Source: Bordetella genomosp. 13
GTDB taxonomy: Bacteria > Pseudomonadota > Gammaproteobacteria > Burkholderiales > Burkholderiaceae_B
Direction of reading: 5' to 3'
NCBI RefSeq assembly: GCF_002119665.1
Contig: NZ_CP021111.1
Location: forward strand, 3,286,001 to 3,350,000
Length of the DNA: 64,000 bases
Positions 1 through 9,936 of the stretch are shown here, one piece after another. Below the pieces are notes generated by a model. The model was not told where the DNA came from. It ran no database searches and worked only from the letters and a program-made list of their open reading frames with translations. Numbering within the stretch: the stretch's first letter is position 1; every line of letters begins with the position of its first letter. The position numbers and the translations under genes were made by a program.

Positions 1-250
1 CCGGCCGCGGCACGAAGCCCACCAGGCTCGCGCGGCTGCGGAACATCACGACGCGCACCGCGGCGCGACTGTCCTTCAGCGTGAAATACCAGTGGCCGGA
101 CGCGGCCTGCGTGAAATTGGAAACTTCGCCGCGCACCCACAGGGCGGGGATGGTGCGCTCCAGCAATTGGCTTACAGCCTGGTTGAGCTGGGCAACCGTG
201 AGGATATCCCGCGCGAATACGTCGTTTGTGACGGAGAATCCAGTTGTCAT
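1..250 (-). CDS. xseA: Exodeoxyribonuclease VII large subunit, N-terminal part (cut by window edge)
   Basis: Large subunit of the cytoplasmic nuclease that degrades single-stranded DNA with XseB, acting in repair and recombination. Only the first 83 codons lie in the window. The ATG at 248-250 opens a protein whose N-terminal OB-fold shows the family motifs [10 protein letters not shown] (residues 37-46) and GHWYFTLKD (52-60). The catalytic and coiled-coil parts lie outside the window. It is divergent from the exbB-exbD-lpxK operon, separated by about 340 bp. The family call is confident because the OB-fold motifs are distinctive. Confidence 0.93.
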   Translation of the reverse strand, partial: MTTGFSVTNDVFARDILTVAQLNQAVSQLLERTIPALWVRGEVSNFTQAASGHWYFTLKDSRAAVRVVMFRSRASLVGFVPRP

Positions 251-589
251 GAGGCTTTCCGGGCAGGTATATGTCCACAGGCCGCATGGAGCGGGCGTGC
301 ATGATACCGCAAACCCGCCTGAAGCCCCTCGCAGCCCGGAGAGCCAGCAAATTCGGTGCAAGCCCCTGTTTTATATAAATAAATCATAGAGCCCCATATA
401 TCGGCCGGAACCCCGACCCAGCCCGAAGCCAACGCAGGAACGGCTTGCGGCGAAGTTCTACACAGAATTATCCACATTTTCTGTGGATATTTTGGCTGGC
501 TTGCCAGGGGCCAGGCGCGCCGTTACAGTCTCGGCCAGGAGTCGCGGGCGAGCCCTTTCCCCGCCCTACTTCGTCCGGAGTACGCCGTC
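251..589. other. Divergent intergenic region xseA / exbB
   Basis: 339 bp without a credible gene; the short ORFs here lack family resemblance. It must hold promoters for both directions. There is an AT-rich patch around 370-405, and an inverted pair of DnaA-box-like 9-mers at 468-490 (listed separately). A CGGAG ribosome-binding site at 576-580 serves the TTG start of the ExbB-like gene. Confidence 0.6.
468..490. promoter_or_regulatory. Inverted pair of DnaA-box-like sites
   Basis: TTATCCACA at 468-476, a perfect match to the E. coli DnaA-box consensus, is followed after five bases by TGTGGATAT at 482-490. The second is the reverse complement of a box with one mismatch. The arms pair over 8 bp, so the site is also a short hairpin, but it has no T-run typical of a terminator. 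It lies about 100 bp upstream of exbB. DnaA binding is inference. Confidence 0.45.
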
Positions 590-1258
590 TTGTTAGCCAT
601 CATCCATGCCGCGGGCTGGCCCATCTGGCCGCTGCTCGCCACGTCCGTGCTCGGCCTGGCCCTCATCGTCGAGCGCCTGCTGTCGCTGCGCCGTGGACTG
701 GTGCTGCCGCGCGGGCTGACCGAACAGGTGGCGGAAATGCTGCGCACCCGCCAGGACACCCCCGACGCGATTTCCCGGCTCGAGCGCAACTCGCCGCTGG
801 GCCGGGTGCTGGCCGAGGTGCTGCGCCAGCGCCACCTGCCGCGTACCGAACTGCGCGCGGCGGTCGAGGACACCGGCCGCGCCGTCGCCCACGACCTGAA
901 CCGCTACATCTCCGCCATCGGCACCATTGCCGTCGTGGCGCCCCTGATGGGCTTGTTCGGCACCGTGGTGGGTATGATCGAGATCTTCGGCGCCTATGCT
1001 CCCGATGCCAGCGATCCGGCCCAGCTCGCCCATGGCATCTCCATCGCCCTGTACAACACCGGATTCGGCATCCTCATCGCCATTCCCGCCATGATCGCGC
1101 ACCGCTGGCTGCGGGCCCGCGTCGACGGGTATCTGGCCACCATGGAGCAGATGGCCGGCCGCCTGGCTCGCCACGTCGGGGCCGAACCGCATGCCACGGA
1201 GCCGCGTTCCGGCGAATACCGCGCCGTGGAACCCCGGGCAGGGGGACCCCGCGCATGA
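590..1258 (+). CDS. exbB: MotA/TolQ/ExbB proton channel family protein
   Basis: Inner-membrane proton channel subunit that, with the ExbD-like protein directly downstream, couples the proton motive force to an energy transducer. The 222-residue protein has the family layout: one membrane segment near residues 10-32, a cytoplasmic loop, then two segments near 107-128 (containing GTVVGMIEIF) and 148-170. The TTG start at 590 is chosen because CGGAG lies nine bases upstream and no better start is available. It overlaps exbD by 4 nt (ATGA). A separate tonB-exbB-exbD set lies at 29240-31450, so this pair may serve another transducer. Family is certain; the Exb versus Tol assignment is not. Confidence 0.88.
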   Translation: MLAIIHAAGWPIWPLLATSVLGLALIVERLLSLRRGLVLPRGLTEQVAEMLRTRQDTPDAISRLERNSPLGRVLAEVLRQRHLPRTELRAAVEDTGRAVAHDLNRYISAIGTIAVVAPLMGLFGTVVGMIEIFGAYAPDASDPAQLAHGISIALYNTGFGILIAIPAMIAHRWLRARVDGYLATMEQMAGRLARHVGAEPHATEPRSGEYRAVEPRAGGPRA

Positions 1259-1668
1259 ACTTCCGCGGACGCGATGCGGGGCGCGATGAGCTGGACATCA
1301 ACCTGATCCCGCTCATCGACGTGTTGCTGGTGATCCTCATTTTCCTGGCCGCCACCACCTCGTTCGCGCGCTATACGCAGCTGAAAGTCGTGTTGCCGCA
1401 GGCCGCTGCCGAACAAGAGGCGCCCGCCGCCCTCGAGGTGGCGGTCAGCCAGGACGGCCACTACGCCCTCAACGGCACGCTGCTGGACGCCGTGTCGCCG
1501 CCCGACATCGCCGCGGCCCTGGCCCACGCCTCGCAGGGCCGGCCCGACGCGGTGCTGGTGATCAACGCCGACGCCCAGGCCACCCACCAGTCCGTGGTCA
1601 ATGTCATGGAAGCCGCGCGGCAGGCGGGCATCGGCCGCGTCAACTTCGCAGCCCAGACCGCGCGGTGA
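1255..1668 (+). CDS. exbD: ExbD/TolR family biopolymer transport protein
   Basis: Partner of the ExbB-like channel. A single N-terminal membrane anchor begins with the family signature [13 protein letters not shown]; the aspartate at residue 22 matches the conserved proton-conducting Asp. A periplasmic domain of about 95 residues follows. The 137-residue length is normal. The ATG at 1255 overlaps the exbB stop, and the stop overlaps the GTG start of lpxK, so exbB, exbD and lpxK are translationally coupled. Linkage of exbB/exbD-type genes to lpxK is common in betaproteobacteria. Confidence 0.9.
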   Translation: MNFRGRDAGRDELDINLIPLIDVLLVILIFLAATTSFARYTQLKVVLPQAAAEQEAPAALEVAVSQDGHYALNGTLLDAVSPPDIAAALAHASQGRPDAVLVINADAQATHQSVVNVMEAARQAGIGRVNFAAQTAR

Positions 1669-2732
1669 CCGCTCCATCCCCCCTGCTGGCCTTCCTGCAC
1701 CGGCAATGGCGGCACGGCGGCTGGCTGTCGACCCTGCTCGCGCCGCTGTCCGCCGTCACCGCGCTGGCCGTGCGCCACAAGCGCGCCGCGTATCGCGACG
1801 GCCGGCGCCAAGCCTGGCGGGCTCCCGTGCCGGTGGTGGTGGTGGGCAACCTGTACGTGGGCGGCACGGGCAAGACGCCGGTCGTGATCGCGGCGGTGGA
1901 AGGCCTCCGCGCGCATGGCTGGACGCCAGGCGTGGTCAGCCGCGGCTATGGCGTCGACGTGGGCGGGGCGCCGCGCGTCGGCCAGGGTGAGCTGGCGCCT
2001 GCCGAGTTCGGCGACGAACCGGCCCTGATCGCGCGGGCGTCAGGCGCTGCGGTGGCGGTGCATCCAAAACGCGCCCTGGCCGCGCAGGCGCTGCTGCGCG
2101 AGTTCCCGCAGGTCGACGTGATCGTCTCCGACGATGGGCTGCAGCACCTGCAGCTGGCACGGGACGTGGAAATCGTCGTGCAGGACGAGCGCGGCGTGGG
2201 CAACGGCCGGCTGCTGCCCGCAGGCCCGCTGCGCGAACCCGCGGCGCGGCTGGACGAAGTGGACGCAATCGTCACGAACGTGCACCGCCTCGACGGCGCA
2301 CACGCCGGCACGCCGAACGCCGACACGCCGCGCCGCTTCCAGATGCGTCTCGAGCCGACCGGCGCCCGACGCCTGATCGACGGCGCGCACCAGCCGCTGT
2401 CGTGGTTCGCCCAGGCGCCTCGAACCGGGCGGGTCGCGGCAGCTGCGGGCATCGGCAACCCCCAGCGCTTCTTTCAGACCCTGCGCGATGCGGGCATCGC
2501 GCCGGCCACCGAACTGCCGCTGCCCGATCACTACGACTATGCCCGTTCGCCCTTCGTCGCGATGCCGGGCGAACACATCCTGATCACCCCCAAAGACGCC
2601 ATCAAATGCGCCGGCCTGGAAGAACCTCGGTTGTGGGAGGTGCATGTGGCAGCGCATTTCAGCGGCGACTTCGCCGGCTGGCTGGCGACGACGCTGCGTT
2701 CGGCGCGCACACAGCCGGGAAAGTCCGCGTAG
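1665..2732 (+). CDS. lpxK: Tetraacyldisaccharide 4'-kinase
   Basis: Phosphorylates the 4' position of the lipid A disaccharide precursor at the cytoplasmic face of the inner membrane, a late step before Kdo addition. The sequence has an N-terminal membrane-associating stretch (residues 20-37), a Walker A loop GGTGKTP near 66-72, and the LpxK motif DDGLQH near 155. Length 355 aa is typical. The GTG start at 1665 overlaps the exbD stop by 4 nt. kdsB downstream makes the Kdo donor for the next step of the same pathway. Confidence 0.95.
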   Translation: MTAPSPLLAFLHRQWRHGGWLSTLLAPLSAVTALAVRHKRAAYRDGRRQAWRAPVPVVVVGNLYVGGTGKTPVVIAAVEGLRAHGWTPGVVSRGYGVDVGGAPRVGQGELAPAEFGDEPALIARASGAAVAVHPKRALAAQALLREFPQVDVIVSDDGLQHLQLARDVEIVVQDERGVGNGRLLPAGPLREPAARLDEVDAIVTNVHRLDGAHAGTPNADTPRRFQMRLEPTGARRLIDGAHQPLSWFAQAPRTGRVAAAAGIGNPQRFFQTLRDAGIAPATELPLPDHYDYARSPFVAMPGEHILITPKDAIKCAGLEEPRLWEVHVAAHFSGDFAGWLATTLRSARTQPGKSA

Positions 2733-2863
2733 ACGCGTCACTGCGCAGCCCTTCGAGCTCACATTGCAGGCCGCAAGCCGCGCAGGTCACGGCGAGGCCC
2801 GCGACTTTTCCACTACAGCACACGGGCGGCCCGAGGGACCGCGTTCTGTTCTAGAATTCCGGC

Positions 2864-3055
2864 ATGGAATCCCGCCTGCTCGACATCCTCGTCTGCCCCT
2901 TGTGCAAGGGTCGACTCGAATTCGACCGCCCGCACGCCGAACTGATATGCAAGGCAGACCGCCTGGCCTTCCCCGTGCGCGACGGCATCCCCGTCATGCT
3001 CGAATCCGAGGCCCGCGACCTGGACCCCGCCCCCGCCCCTCCGGCTGCGCCATGA
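2864..3055 (+). CDS. Trm112/YcaR family small protein
   Basis: A 63-residue protein of the Trm112-like (UPF0434) family. It has CPLC at residues 11-14, another cysteine near 30, and the conserved tail pattern [13 protein letters not shown]. In eukaryotes Trm112 activates methyltransferases; the bacterial role is not well defined. It sits between lpxK and kdsB, a recurrent arrangement in proteobacteria. A TAGAAT sequence at 2851-2856 could be a -10 element. Its start is at the only suitable ATG. Confidence 0.88.
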   Translation: MESRLLDILVCPLCKGRLEFDRPHAELICKADRLAFPVRDGIPVMLESEARDLDPAPAPPAAP

Positions 3056-3086
3056 GGGTGCCGAGCCGCCTCAAGGGCGAGTACCG

Positions 3087-3851
3087 ATGAGCTTCGTGGC
3101 CCTCATCCCAGCCCGCGCCGCTTCCACTCGCCTGCCCGACAAACCCCTGGCCGACATCGCCGGCAAGCCCATGGTGGTGCGCGTGGCCGAGCGCGCCGCG
3201 CAATCCGGCGCATCGGCCGTTCACGTCGCCACCGACGACGACCGCGTGCGCCAGGCCGCGCAGTCGCATGGCTATTCGGCCCTGCTGACCCGCGCAGACC
3301 ACGCCACCGGCACCGACCGGCTGGCCGAGGCGGTACAGCAGCTCGGTTTGCCCGACGACGCCGTGGTCGTCAACGTCCAGGGCGACGAGCCGCTGATCGA
3401 ACCCGAACTGATCGACGCCGTGGCTGCCAAGCTGCTGGCTGCCCCGCGGGCCGACATCGCCACCTGCGCCTGCCCGCTGGCCGATGCCGAAGCGCTGTTC
3501 AATCCCAACGTCGTCAAGGTCGTATGCGGCGCCGACGACGGTGCGCTGTATTTCTCGCGCGCGCCGATACCCTGGGCGCGCGATGCGCTGGCTGGCGGCG
3601 AGCGCCTGCTGGCCCCCGGCCTGCCGGCCCTGCACCACATCGGCCTGTATGCCTACCGGGTGTCCTTCCTGCGCCGCTTTCCGGCGCTGCCGCAAGGGCC
3701 GCTCGAGCGCTTCGAATCGCTGGAACAACTGCGCGCGCTCGAGCACGGCCACGCCATCGTGGTGCACCGCGCCGCGCAGGCGCCGGCGGCGGGCGTCGAT
3801 ACGCCCGCCGACCTCGCCCGCGTGCGGGCGTGGTACGCAAATCGGTTATAA
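3087..3851 (+). CDS. kdsB: 3-deoxy-manno-octulosonate cytidylyltransferase (CMP-Kdo synthetase)
   Basis: Activates Kdo as CMP-Kdo for attachment to lipid A in the cytoplasm. The 254-residue protein opens with the nucleotidyltransferase signature [15 protein letters not shown] (about residues 7-21) and carries [11 protein letters not shown] around 92-102, which binds CTP and metal. The length matches the family. Start ATG at 3087, about 30 nt after the Trm112-like gene, suggests co-transcription. Confidence 0.96.
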   Translation: MSFVALIPARAASTRLPDKPLADIAGKPMVVRVAERAAQSGASAVHVATDDDRVRQAAQSHGYSALLTRADHATGTDRLAEAVQQLGLPDDAVVVNVQGDEPLIEPELIDAVAAKLLAAPRADIATCACPLADAEALFNPNVVKVVCGADDGALYFSRAPIPWARDALAGGERLLAPGLPALHHIGLYAYRVSFLRRFPALPQGPLERFESLEQLRALEHGHAIVVHRAAQAPAAGVDTPADLARVRAWYANRL

Positions 3852-3900
3852 GATTTCTTCCGTCTCGCGATCCGGCAGCGGATGCTGCATTGCGGCATAA

Positions 3901-4599
<699 letters not shown>

Positions 4600-4662
4600 T
4601 CGACCGACCGGCCGCCGCCATGGCGGCCGGAACGCATACAGTCCCACATCGAGAGAGCACAC

Positions 4663-5421
4663 ATGGAAATCGCGAACAAGGTATTCATCGTGACGGGCGG
4701 CGCATCGGGCCTGGGCGCCGGCACCGTGCGCATGCTGACCGAGCATGGCGCCAAGGTCGTCATCGCCGACCTGCAGGACGAGCCGGGCCAGAAGCTTGCC
4801 GAGGAACTCGGCCAACGCTACGTGCACTGCGACGTCACCCAGGAAGCGGACGGCCAGCGCGTGGTGGCCGAGGCCAAGTCGCTGGGCAAGCTGTTCGGCC
4901 TGGTCAATTGCGCGGGCGTCGCGCCGGCGGCCAAGATCGTCGGCAAGAACGGCGCCCACCCGCTGGACCTCTTCCAGAAGGTGGTGTCGATCAACCTGAT
5001 CGGCAGCTTCAACATGATGCGCCTGGCCGCCGAGGCCATGAGCGCCAACGACCCCGAGCCCACCGGCGAGCGCGGCGTGCTGATCAACACGGCCTCCGTG
5101 GCCGCGTTCGACGGCCAGATCGGCCAAGCGGCCTATGCGGCCTCGAAGGCAGGCGTGGCCGGCATGACGCTGCCCATCGCGCGCGACCTGGCCAAGACCG
5201 GCATCCGCTGCATGACCATCGCCCCCGGCATCTTCGGCACCCCGATGATCTTCGGCATGCCCCAGGAAGTGCAGGATTCGCTGGCCGCCAGCATCCCCTT
5301 CCCTGCCCGCCTGGGCCGCCCCGAAGACTACGCCAAGCTGGTGTACAGCATCGTCACCAACGAGATGCTGAACGGCGAGACGATCCGCCTGGACGGCGCG
5401 ATCCGCATGCCGCCGAAGTAA
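4663..5421 (+). CDS. Short-chain dehydrogenase, 3-hydroxyacyl-CoA dehydrogenase-like
   Basis: An NAD(P)-dependent SDR of 252 residues with TGGASGLG at about 11-18, NCAGV near 84, catalytic Ser within INTASVAAF and the YAASK tyrosine-lysine motif near 158-162. The pattern TASVAAFDGQIGQAAYAASK-like region and overall order resemble the 17-beta-HSD type 10 / 3-hydroxyacyl-CoA dehydrogenase group, which suggests fatty-acid or branched-chain acyl-CoA oxidation; the substrate is inferred. It follows adk by 63 nt with GAGAG upstream of the ATG. Confidence 0.85.
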   Translation: MEIANKVFIVTGGASGLGAGTVRMLTEHGAKVVIADLQDEPGQKLAEELGQRYVHCDVTQEADGQRVVAEAKSLGKLFGLVNCAGVAPAAKIVGKNGAHPLDLFQKVVSINLIGSFNMMRLAAEAMSANDPEPTGERGVLINTASVAAFDGQIGQAAYAASKAGVAGMTLPIARDLAKTGIRCMTIAPGIFGTPMIFGMPQEVQDSLAASIPFPARLGRPEDYAKLVYSIVTNEMLNGETIRLDGAIRMPPK

Positions 5422-5499
5422 ACGGAAAGCCGCGGCGCCTGCCGCCGCGCAGCTCGATACCCGGCGGCCGCGGCCGCCGCGCCCTCCAAGAAAATCCGC

Positions 5500-7062
5500 A
5501 TGGCTTTGCTCAGATCGGCCGCCACCGTCAGCGGCTTCACGCTGCTGTCGCGCATCACCGGCCTGGCGCGCGACATCCTGATCGCGCGCGCGTTCGGCGC
5601 CGGTCCGCTCACCGACGCATTCTGGGTCGCCTTCCGCATTCCCAATCTGCTGCGCCGCCTGTTCGCCGAAGGCGCCTTCTCGCAGGCTTTCGTGCCCATC
5701 CTGGGCGCGGCGCGCAACGATCGCGGCGACGACGAGGTGCGCGCACTGCTGGACCGTGTCGCGGTGCTGCTGACCGCGGCCCTGATGCTGCTGACGATGG
5801 TGGGCATCCTGGCCGCCCCCTTCGTGGTCACGCTGATGGCCAGCGGCCTGCGCGACCCCGGGCGCGGCGGCGAGTTCGCCAGCGCGGTCGTGATGACGCG
5901 CATCATGTTTCCGTACATCCTCTGCATGTCGCTGATCGCCTTCGCGTCCGGCGTGCTCAACACATGGCGGCGCTTCGCCGTGCCCGCCTTCACCCCGGTG
6001 CTGCTCAACCTGTGCATGATCGCCGCCTGCATCGGGTTGTCGCCGCGTCTGGAAACGCCGATCTACGGTCTGGCCATCGGCGTCATGGCGGGAGGCGTGG
6101 CGCAACTGGCGGTGCAGTGGATCGCGCTGGCGCGCCTGGGCATGGCGCCGCGTCCGTCGGCCAGCCCCGCCACCGCCTGGCGCGACCCGACCGTGCAGCG
6201 CATCCTGAAGCAGATGGCGCCCGCCACCCTGGGCGTCTCGGTGGCGCAGATCTCGCTGCTGATCAACACCAACATCGCCACCTGGCTGACGCCGGGCAGC
6301 GTCACGTGGCTGTCCTTCGCCGACCGGCTGATGGAGTTTCCCACCGCGCTGCTGGGCGTGGCGCTGGGCACGGTGCTGCTGCCCAGCCTGTCCGCGGCGC
6401 ACGCGCGCTCGGACCAGGCCGCTTACAGCGGCCTGCTCGACTGGGGCTTGCGCCTGGTGCTGTTGCTGGGCCTGCCGGCCAGCCTGGGCATGATGCTGCT
6501 GTCCGATGGCCTCGTGGCCACGCTGTTTCACTACGGCGCCTTCGAGGCACGGGACGTGCAACAGACCCGCGTGGCGGTCGTGGCGTATTCGGTGGGCCTC
6601 ATCGGCCTGCTGGCGGTGAAGATCCTGGCGCCTGGCTTCTATGCGCGGCAGGACATCCGCACGCCGGTGAAGATCGCCGTCATGGTCCTGGTGCTGACCC
6701 AGTTGCTGAACGCCGTGCTGGTGCCCGTGCTGGCGCATGCCGGCCTGGCCCTGGCCATCGGGCTGGGCGCCTGCATCAACGCCGGATCGCTTCTGTTCGG
6801 GCTGCGCCGGCGCGGCATCTACCGCCCCGCCGCGGGCTGGGGCGTCTTTCTGCTGCGCGTGGTGCCCGCGCTGGCCGCGCTGGGCGCGGTACTGCTTTAC
6901 GCGGACGCGCGCATCGACTGGGTCGGCCTGCAGACGGAGCCCGCACTGCGCGGTCTGTATCTGTTTGGCGTACTGGCGGCCAGCGGATTGGCCTATTTTG
7001 GCGGACTGTTTGCCTGCGGCTTTCGTCCCCGCGACTTCGGCCGTCGCGCCATCCGCGCCTAA
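5500..7062 (+). CDS. murJ: Lipid II flippase MurJ (MviN)
   Basis: Multispanning inner-membrane protein of 520 residues in the MATE/MOP superfamily that moves lipid II across the inner membrane for peptidoglycan synthesis. It shows the family's N-terminal pattern SGFTLLSRITGLARD, then DAFWVAFRIPNLLRRLFAEGAF-type residues (around 45-66), and about 14 hydrophobic segments. Length is standard. ATG at 5500 follows a weak purine-rich stretch. In many betaproteobacteria murJ lies near rpsT, as here. Confidence 0.95.
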   Translation: MALLRSAATVSGFTLLSRITGLARDILIARAFGAGPLTDAFWVAFRIPNLLRRLFAEGAFSQAFVPILGAARNDRGDDEVRALLDRVAVLLTAALMLLTMVGILAAPFVVTLMASGLRDPGRGGEFASAVVMTRIMFPYILCMSLIAFASGVLNTWRRFAVPAFTPVLLNLCMIAACIGLSPRLETPIYGLAIGVMAGGVAQLAVQWIALARLGMAPRPSASPATAWRDPTVQRILKQMAPATLGVSVAQISLLINTNIATWLTPGSVTWLSFADRLMEFPTALLGVALGTVLLPSLSAAHARSDQAAYSGLLDWGLRLVLLLGLPASLGMMLLSDGLVATLFHYGAFEARDVQQTRVAVVAYSVGLIGLLAVKILAPGFYARQDIRTPVKIAVMVLVLTQLLNAVLVPVLAHAGLALAIGLGACINAGSLLFGLRRRGIYRPAAGWGVFLLRVVPALAALGAVLLYADARIDWVGLQTEPALRGLYLFGVLAASGLAYFGGLFACGFRPRDFGRRAIRA

Positions 7063-7250
7063 ATACCCGACTTTTTCGCCTTTTCTGTCCGATATAAAGC
7101 CAAAACTCTTTGGCGGGGTCGACAATTGACGTTTCTTTAAGGTAAATTTTCGTAAAGATCCGTATTGTCTAACCATCTGCGGAAACGCAGGCCGACTTCG
7201 CCGAAACCGCCATCTTGCAGTTTGCAACCCAGGTACCCATAGGGCCTAGC

Positions 7251-8273
7251 GTGGAACCCGACTTGAACGCTGCCCCCCAGCCGCCTTTGTCCGACCAGGT
7301 CGTGACATGGCTGGTGCTGCTGCGGTCGGGGCGCGCCACGCCCAAGGATTACGCCAACTTCCTGGCTTGGCGCGATGCTCACCCGCAGCACGAGAACGCC
7401 TGGCAGCAACTCACCGGGGTGCTGGGCGGCCCCACGGCGGGCCGCCTCAGCGACGCCTATCCGTCGGGCTACACGGGCCAGGCCGAGCCGCCGGTACCCG
7501 ACAGCGCCCTTCCCGCACTGGCGGCCGCCAGCGCCGGAGTCTCCCTCGGCCGCCGCCATTTCCTCACCGGCGCGCTGGCCGTGGGCGGCGGGCTGGCCGC
7601 CGCGGCTTATGTGGGCAACGCCTACTACCCCATTAACGGTCTCGCCTCCGACGCGGCCACGCAAACCGGCGAACGCCGCCGCTACCTGTTGGCCGACGGC
7701 AGCCAGCTGCTGCTGGACGCCCGCAGCCGCGTCGATCTCGAGTACACGGCCACGTATCGCATGCTGCACCTGCGCGAGGGGGCCATCTCGGTGAACGTGC
7801 AGGCTGATCCCAACCGGCCCTTTCTGGTGCGCACCGCCGAAGGCGTCGTGCGCTCGCTGGGCACCCACTACATGGTGCGCCAGCAGGCCCGCCGCACGCT
7901 GGTCGTGGTGCACCAGAACGACGTCGAGATCGAAACCCGCTCCGGCGCCCGCGCGCTGGTGCCCGCCGGCACGGGCACCCGCTTCGACGACGCCCGTATC
8001 GGCTTGCCGCGCACCGAATTGGTCTCGGACGCGGCCTGGGAAAACGGCTGGATCGAGGCGCACGACCGCCCTCTGGCCGAGGTGGTGGCATCCCTGCGGC
8101 CGTATCGCCAGGGTACGCTGCGCGTGTCCATGGCCGCCGGCGGCCTGCCGGTGCGCGGCACCTACCCGCTGGACGACTCCGACGCCGCGCTGCGCGCGCT
8201 CGAGAACAGCATGCCCATCAAGGTGTCGCGCGTCACCCCGTGGTTCGTGTCCATCAACGTACTCAGCGCCTGA
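7251..8273 (+). CDS. FecR-like membrane regulator (orphan)
   Basis: Resembles FecR, the inner-membrane anti-sigma or signal-relay protein of iron-siderophore sigma systems. The N-terminal FecR_N-type region (DUF4880) shows WLVLLRSGRATPKDYANF followed by WRDAHPQHENAW. An arginine-preceded hydrophobic segment (RRHFLTGALAVGGGLAAAAY) is the single membrane span, then a periplasmic FecR domain follows. I chose GTG at 7251 because AGGG lies seven bases upstream; the in-frame TTG at 7215 would add 12 residues. No ECF sigma factor or TonB receptor is adjacent, which is unusual for the family. Confidence 0.8.
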   Translation: MEPDLNAAPQPPLSDQVVTWLVLLRSGRATPKDYANFLAWRDAHPQHENAWQQLTGVLGGPTAGRLSDAYPSGYTGQAEPPVPDSALPALAAASAGVSLGRRHFLTGALAVGGGLAAAAYVGNAYYPINGLASDAATQTGERRRYLLADGSQLLLDARSRVDLEYTATYRMLHLREGAISVNVQADPNRPFLVRTAEGVVRSLGTHYMVRQQARRTLVVVHQNDVEIETRSGARALVPAGTGTRFDDARIGLPRTELVSDAAWENGWIEAHDRPLAEVVASLRPYRQGTLRVSMAAGGLPVRGTYPLDDSDAALRALENSMPIKVSRVTPWFVSINVLSA

Positions 8274-8333
8274 GGCACGGCCTGCCGGGCTGCGGCCCGG
8301 ACGCCACGCATATCCACCACAAAGCTGTTTCCC

Positions 8334-8361
8334 TTGCAATCGCAGGCCAAGCTGATACAAT
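8334..8361 (+). promoter_or_regulatory. Candidate sigma70 promoter of rpsT
   Basis: TTGCAA at 8334-8339 and TACAAT at 8356-8361 are separated by 16 bp. Both hexamers are near consensus and face rpsT. Confidence 0.5.
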
Positions 8362-8480
8362 GTTGGACTTTGCCGAATTTACAGGCCAGCTGCGGTATAT
8401 AGCGGAATTACTCTGCTGGAATACCCGGCTGAAAGCTTAAGCGACGGCGCAAAGGCGGGCTGCGAAAGGCAGGCTCGCTA

Positions 8481-8515
8481 CGTGGGATAACCGTGTGGAT
8501 AACTACGTGGATGTC
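8481..8515. promoter_or_regulatory. Cluster of DnaA-box-like sequences
   Basis: TGTGGATAA at 8494-8502 is the exact reverse complement of the DnaA consensus TTATCCACA. It is flanked by CGTGGGATAA (8481-8490) and TACGTGGATG (8504-8513), so three related elements recur about every 12 bp. They lie between the candidate promoter and rpsT. DnaA binding is inferred. Confidence 0.45.
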
Positions 8516-8639
8516 TTTCGTACAGGCGCCCAGGCTTGAGTCGCTGCACCAATAATCGAATCCGGGCCAGACCCTGTCGTCGAAACCGTCGACGGGTCGC
8601 CGGGACAGACCCAGTCATCAAGTAAGAGTCCTATTCCTT

Positions 8640-8903
8640 ATGGCCAATACCGCCCAAGCCCGCAAGCGCGCCCGTCAGTCGGTCGAACGCAACAAGCACA
8701 ACTCCAGCCTGCGCTCGATGCTGCGCACCGCCATCAAGCGCGTTCGCCAGTCCATCGCCACCGGCGACAAGGCTGCCGCCGCGGAAACGCTGCAAAAGGC
8801 CACCAGCATCATCGACCGCGTGGCTGACAAGAACATCATCCACAAGAACAAGGCCGCTCGCCACAAGAGCCGCCTGTCGGCTGCCGTCAAGGCGCTGGCC
8901 TGA
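8640..8903 (+). CDS. rpsT: 30S ribosomal protein S20
   Basis: A basic 87-residue protein that binds 16S rRNA early in small-subunit assembly. The N-terminus [13 protein letters not shown] and the alanine/lysine-rich helical body ending in [13 protein letters not shown] are diagnostic for bS20. The ATG at 8640 is the only reasonable start. A perfect terminator hairpin follows at 9033-9059. Confidence 0.98.
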   Translation: MANTAQARKRARQSVERNKHNSSLRSMLRTAIKRVRQSIATGDKAAAAETLQKATSIIDRVADKNIIHKNKAARHKSRLSAAVKALA

Positions 8904-9032
8904 TAGTGCCTCGCGGGCCCGCGCCACGCAGCCCGCTACAACGTCCGGCACCGCGCAATGCGGCGCCGTAGCCCTGCCTGCCTCGCATCGAAGCCGCCCT
9001 GCGCGCCGCGCGATCGCGATGTCCGGCCAGTG

Positions 9033-9059
9033 AAAAGGATGCCCCAGGGCATCCTTTTT
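9033..9059 (+). terminator. Rho-independent terminator after rpsT
   Basis: AAAAGGATGCCC pairs with GGGCATCCTTTT around a very short loop, ending in a run of five T. It lies 130 bp past the rpsT stop. The A-run on the left means it could also serve the leftward aldolase operon that ends at 9104. Confidence 0.85.
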
Positions 9060-9103
9060 GCGTTGGGTGCACGCCACTTGGCCGCCAGGCGGCGGTCAGC
9101 GGG

Positions 9104-9871
9104 TCAGCTGGGAAACGCCTGGCGCAGCCCGAATACGGCCTGTTTGAACGCGCCCAGGTCGGTGCCCACGGCCACGAACTGGATCCCCATGTCCAGGTAG
9201 CGCTGCGCGTCGGCCGGCACCGGAGCCAGGATGCCCACCGCCTTGCCCTGCGCCGACACACGCCGGTACAGATGGGCAATGGTCTCCTGCACCTCGGGAT
9301 GGCCGGGATTGCCCAGGTGGCCCAGCGCGGCGGCCAGGTCCGAAGGGCCGATGAATATGCCGTCCACTCCTTCCACCGCCGTGATCGCGTCCACCGCCTC
9401 CACGCCGGGGCGGCTTTCGATCTGCAGCAGCACGCAGATGTTGTCGTTCACCTCGCGCAGATACTCGGGCACGGTGCCATAGCGGTTGCTGCGCTGCAGG
9501 CCAGCCACGCCGCGCATGCCCGCAGGCGGATAGCGCGTGGCCGCCACGGCGCGCCGTGCGTCCTCGGCCGATTCGATGAAGGGAATGAGCAGGTTGTAGA
9601 AGCCGATGTCCAACAGCCGCTTGATCTCGACGGGATCGTTCCACGTTGGCCGGCCCACCGCGGCGCTCTGGCTGCCCTGCAGGGCCTGCAACTGGTGCAC
9701 GAACAGCGGCACGTCATTGGGCGAATGCTCGCCATCCAGCAGCAGCCAGTCGAAGCCGGCCAGGCCGGCCAGTTCGGTGGTGATGTGGCTCGTCATGCTG
9801 AGCCAGAAGCCGACCTGGCGGTCGCGCGCCAGGATGCGCTGGCGGAAGCGGTTGGGTATGGGTGAGGTCAT
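9104..9871 (-). CDS. HpcH/HpaI-type aldolase (2-keto-3-deoxy acid aldolase)
   Basis: Class II metal-dependent aldolase of 255 residues, of the group that includes 4-hydroxy-2-oxoheptanedioate and 2-dehydro-3-deoxyglucarate aldolases. It cleaves a 2-keto-3-deoxy acid to pyruvate and an aldehyde. Visible motifs are the metal/base region [10 protein letters not shown] (about 42-51), [19 protein letters not shown] and [19 protein letters not shown] precedes the ATG at 9869-9871. It is the last gene of the six-gene leftward arm, 65 nt after the dehydratase, and is a natural end-step enzyme. The exact substrate cannot be read from sequence. Confidence 0.88.
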   Translation of the reverse strand: MTSPIPNRFRQRILARDRQVGFWLSMTSHITTELAGLAGFDWLLLDGEHSPNDVPLFVHQLQALQGSQSAAVGRPTWNDPVEIKRLLDIGFYNLLIPFIESAEDARRAVAATRYPPAGMRGVAGLQRSNRYGTVPEYLREVNDNICVLLQIESRPGVEAVDAITAVEGVDGIFIGPSDLAAALGHLGNPGHPEVQETIAHLYRRVSAQGKAVGILAPVPADAQRYLDMGIQFVAVGTDLGAFKQAVFGLRQAFPS

Positions 9872-9936
9872 GGAAAGACTAGCTCCTGGCAAAACGATCT
9901 GAAGGCGGGACGCACGCGCGCAATGCGCGGCGGGAA

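Larger units (their letters stand above)
8274..8639. other. Long leader/intergenic region before rpsT
   Basis: 366 bp without a credible gene. It holds a sigma70-like promoter at 8334-8361, three partly repeated DnaA-box-like 9-12-mers at 8481-8515, and a GGGTC/GACCC hairpin arm pair near 8594-8612 just before rpsT. If the promoter is the real one, rpsT mRNA has a leader of about 270 nt. Confidence 0.5.

Noticed and set aside
468..490. Rho-independent terminator
   Set aside because: The inverted pair has no T-run on either strand; the sequence matches DnaA boxes better.
4620..7097. 825-codon ORF on the plus strand
   Set aside because: It lies in another frame of the SDR and murJ genes, Arg/Ala/Pro-rich, with no domain pattern.
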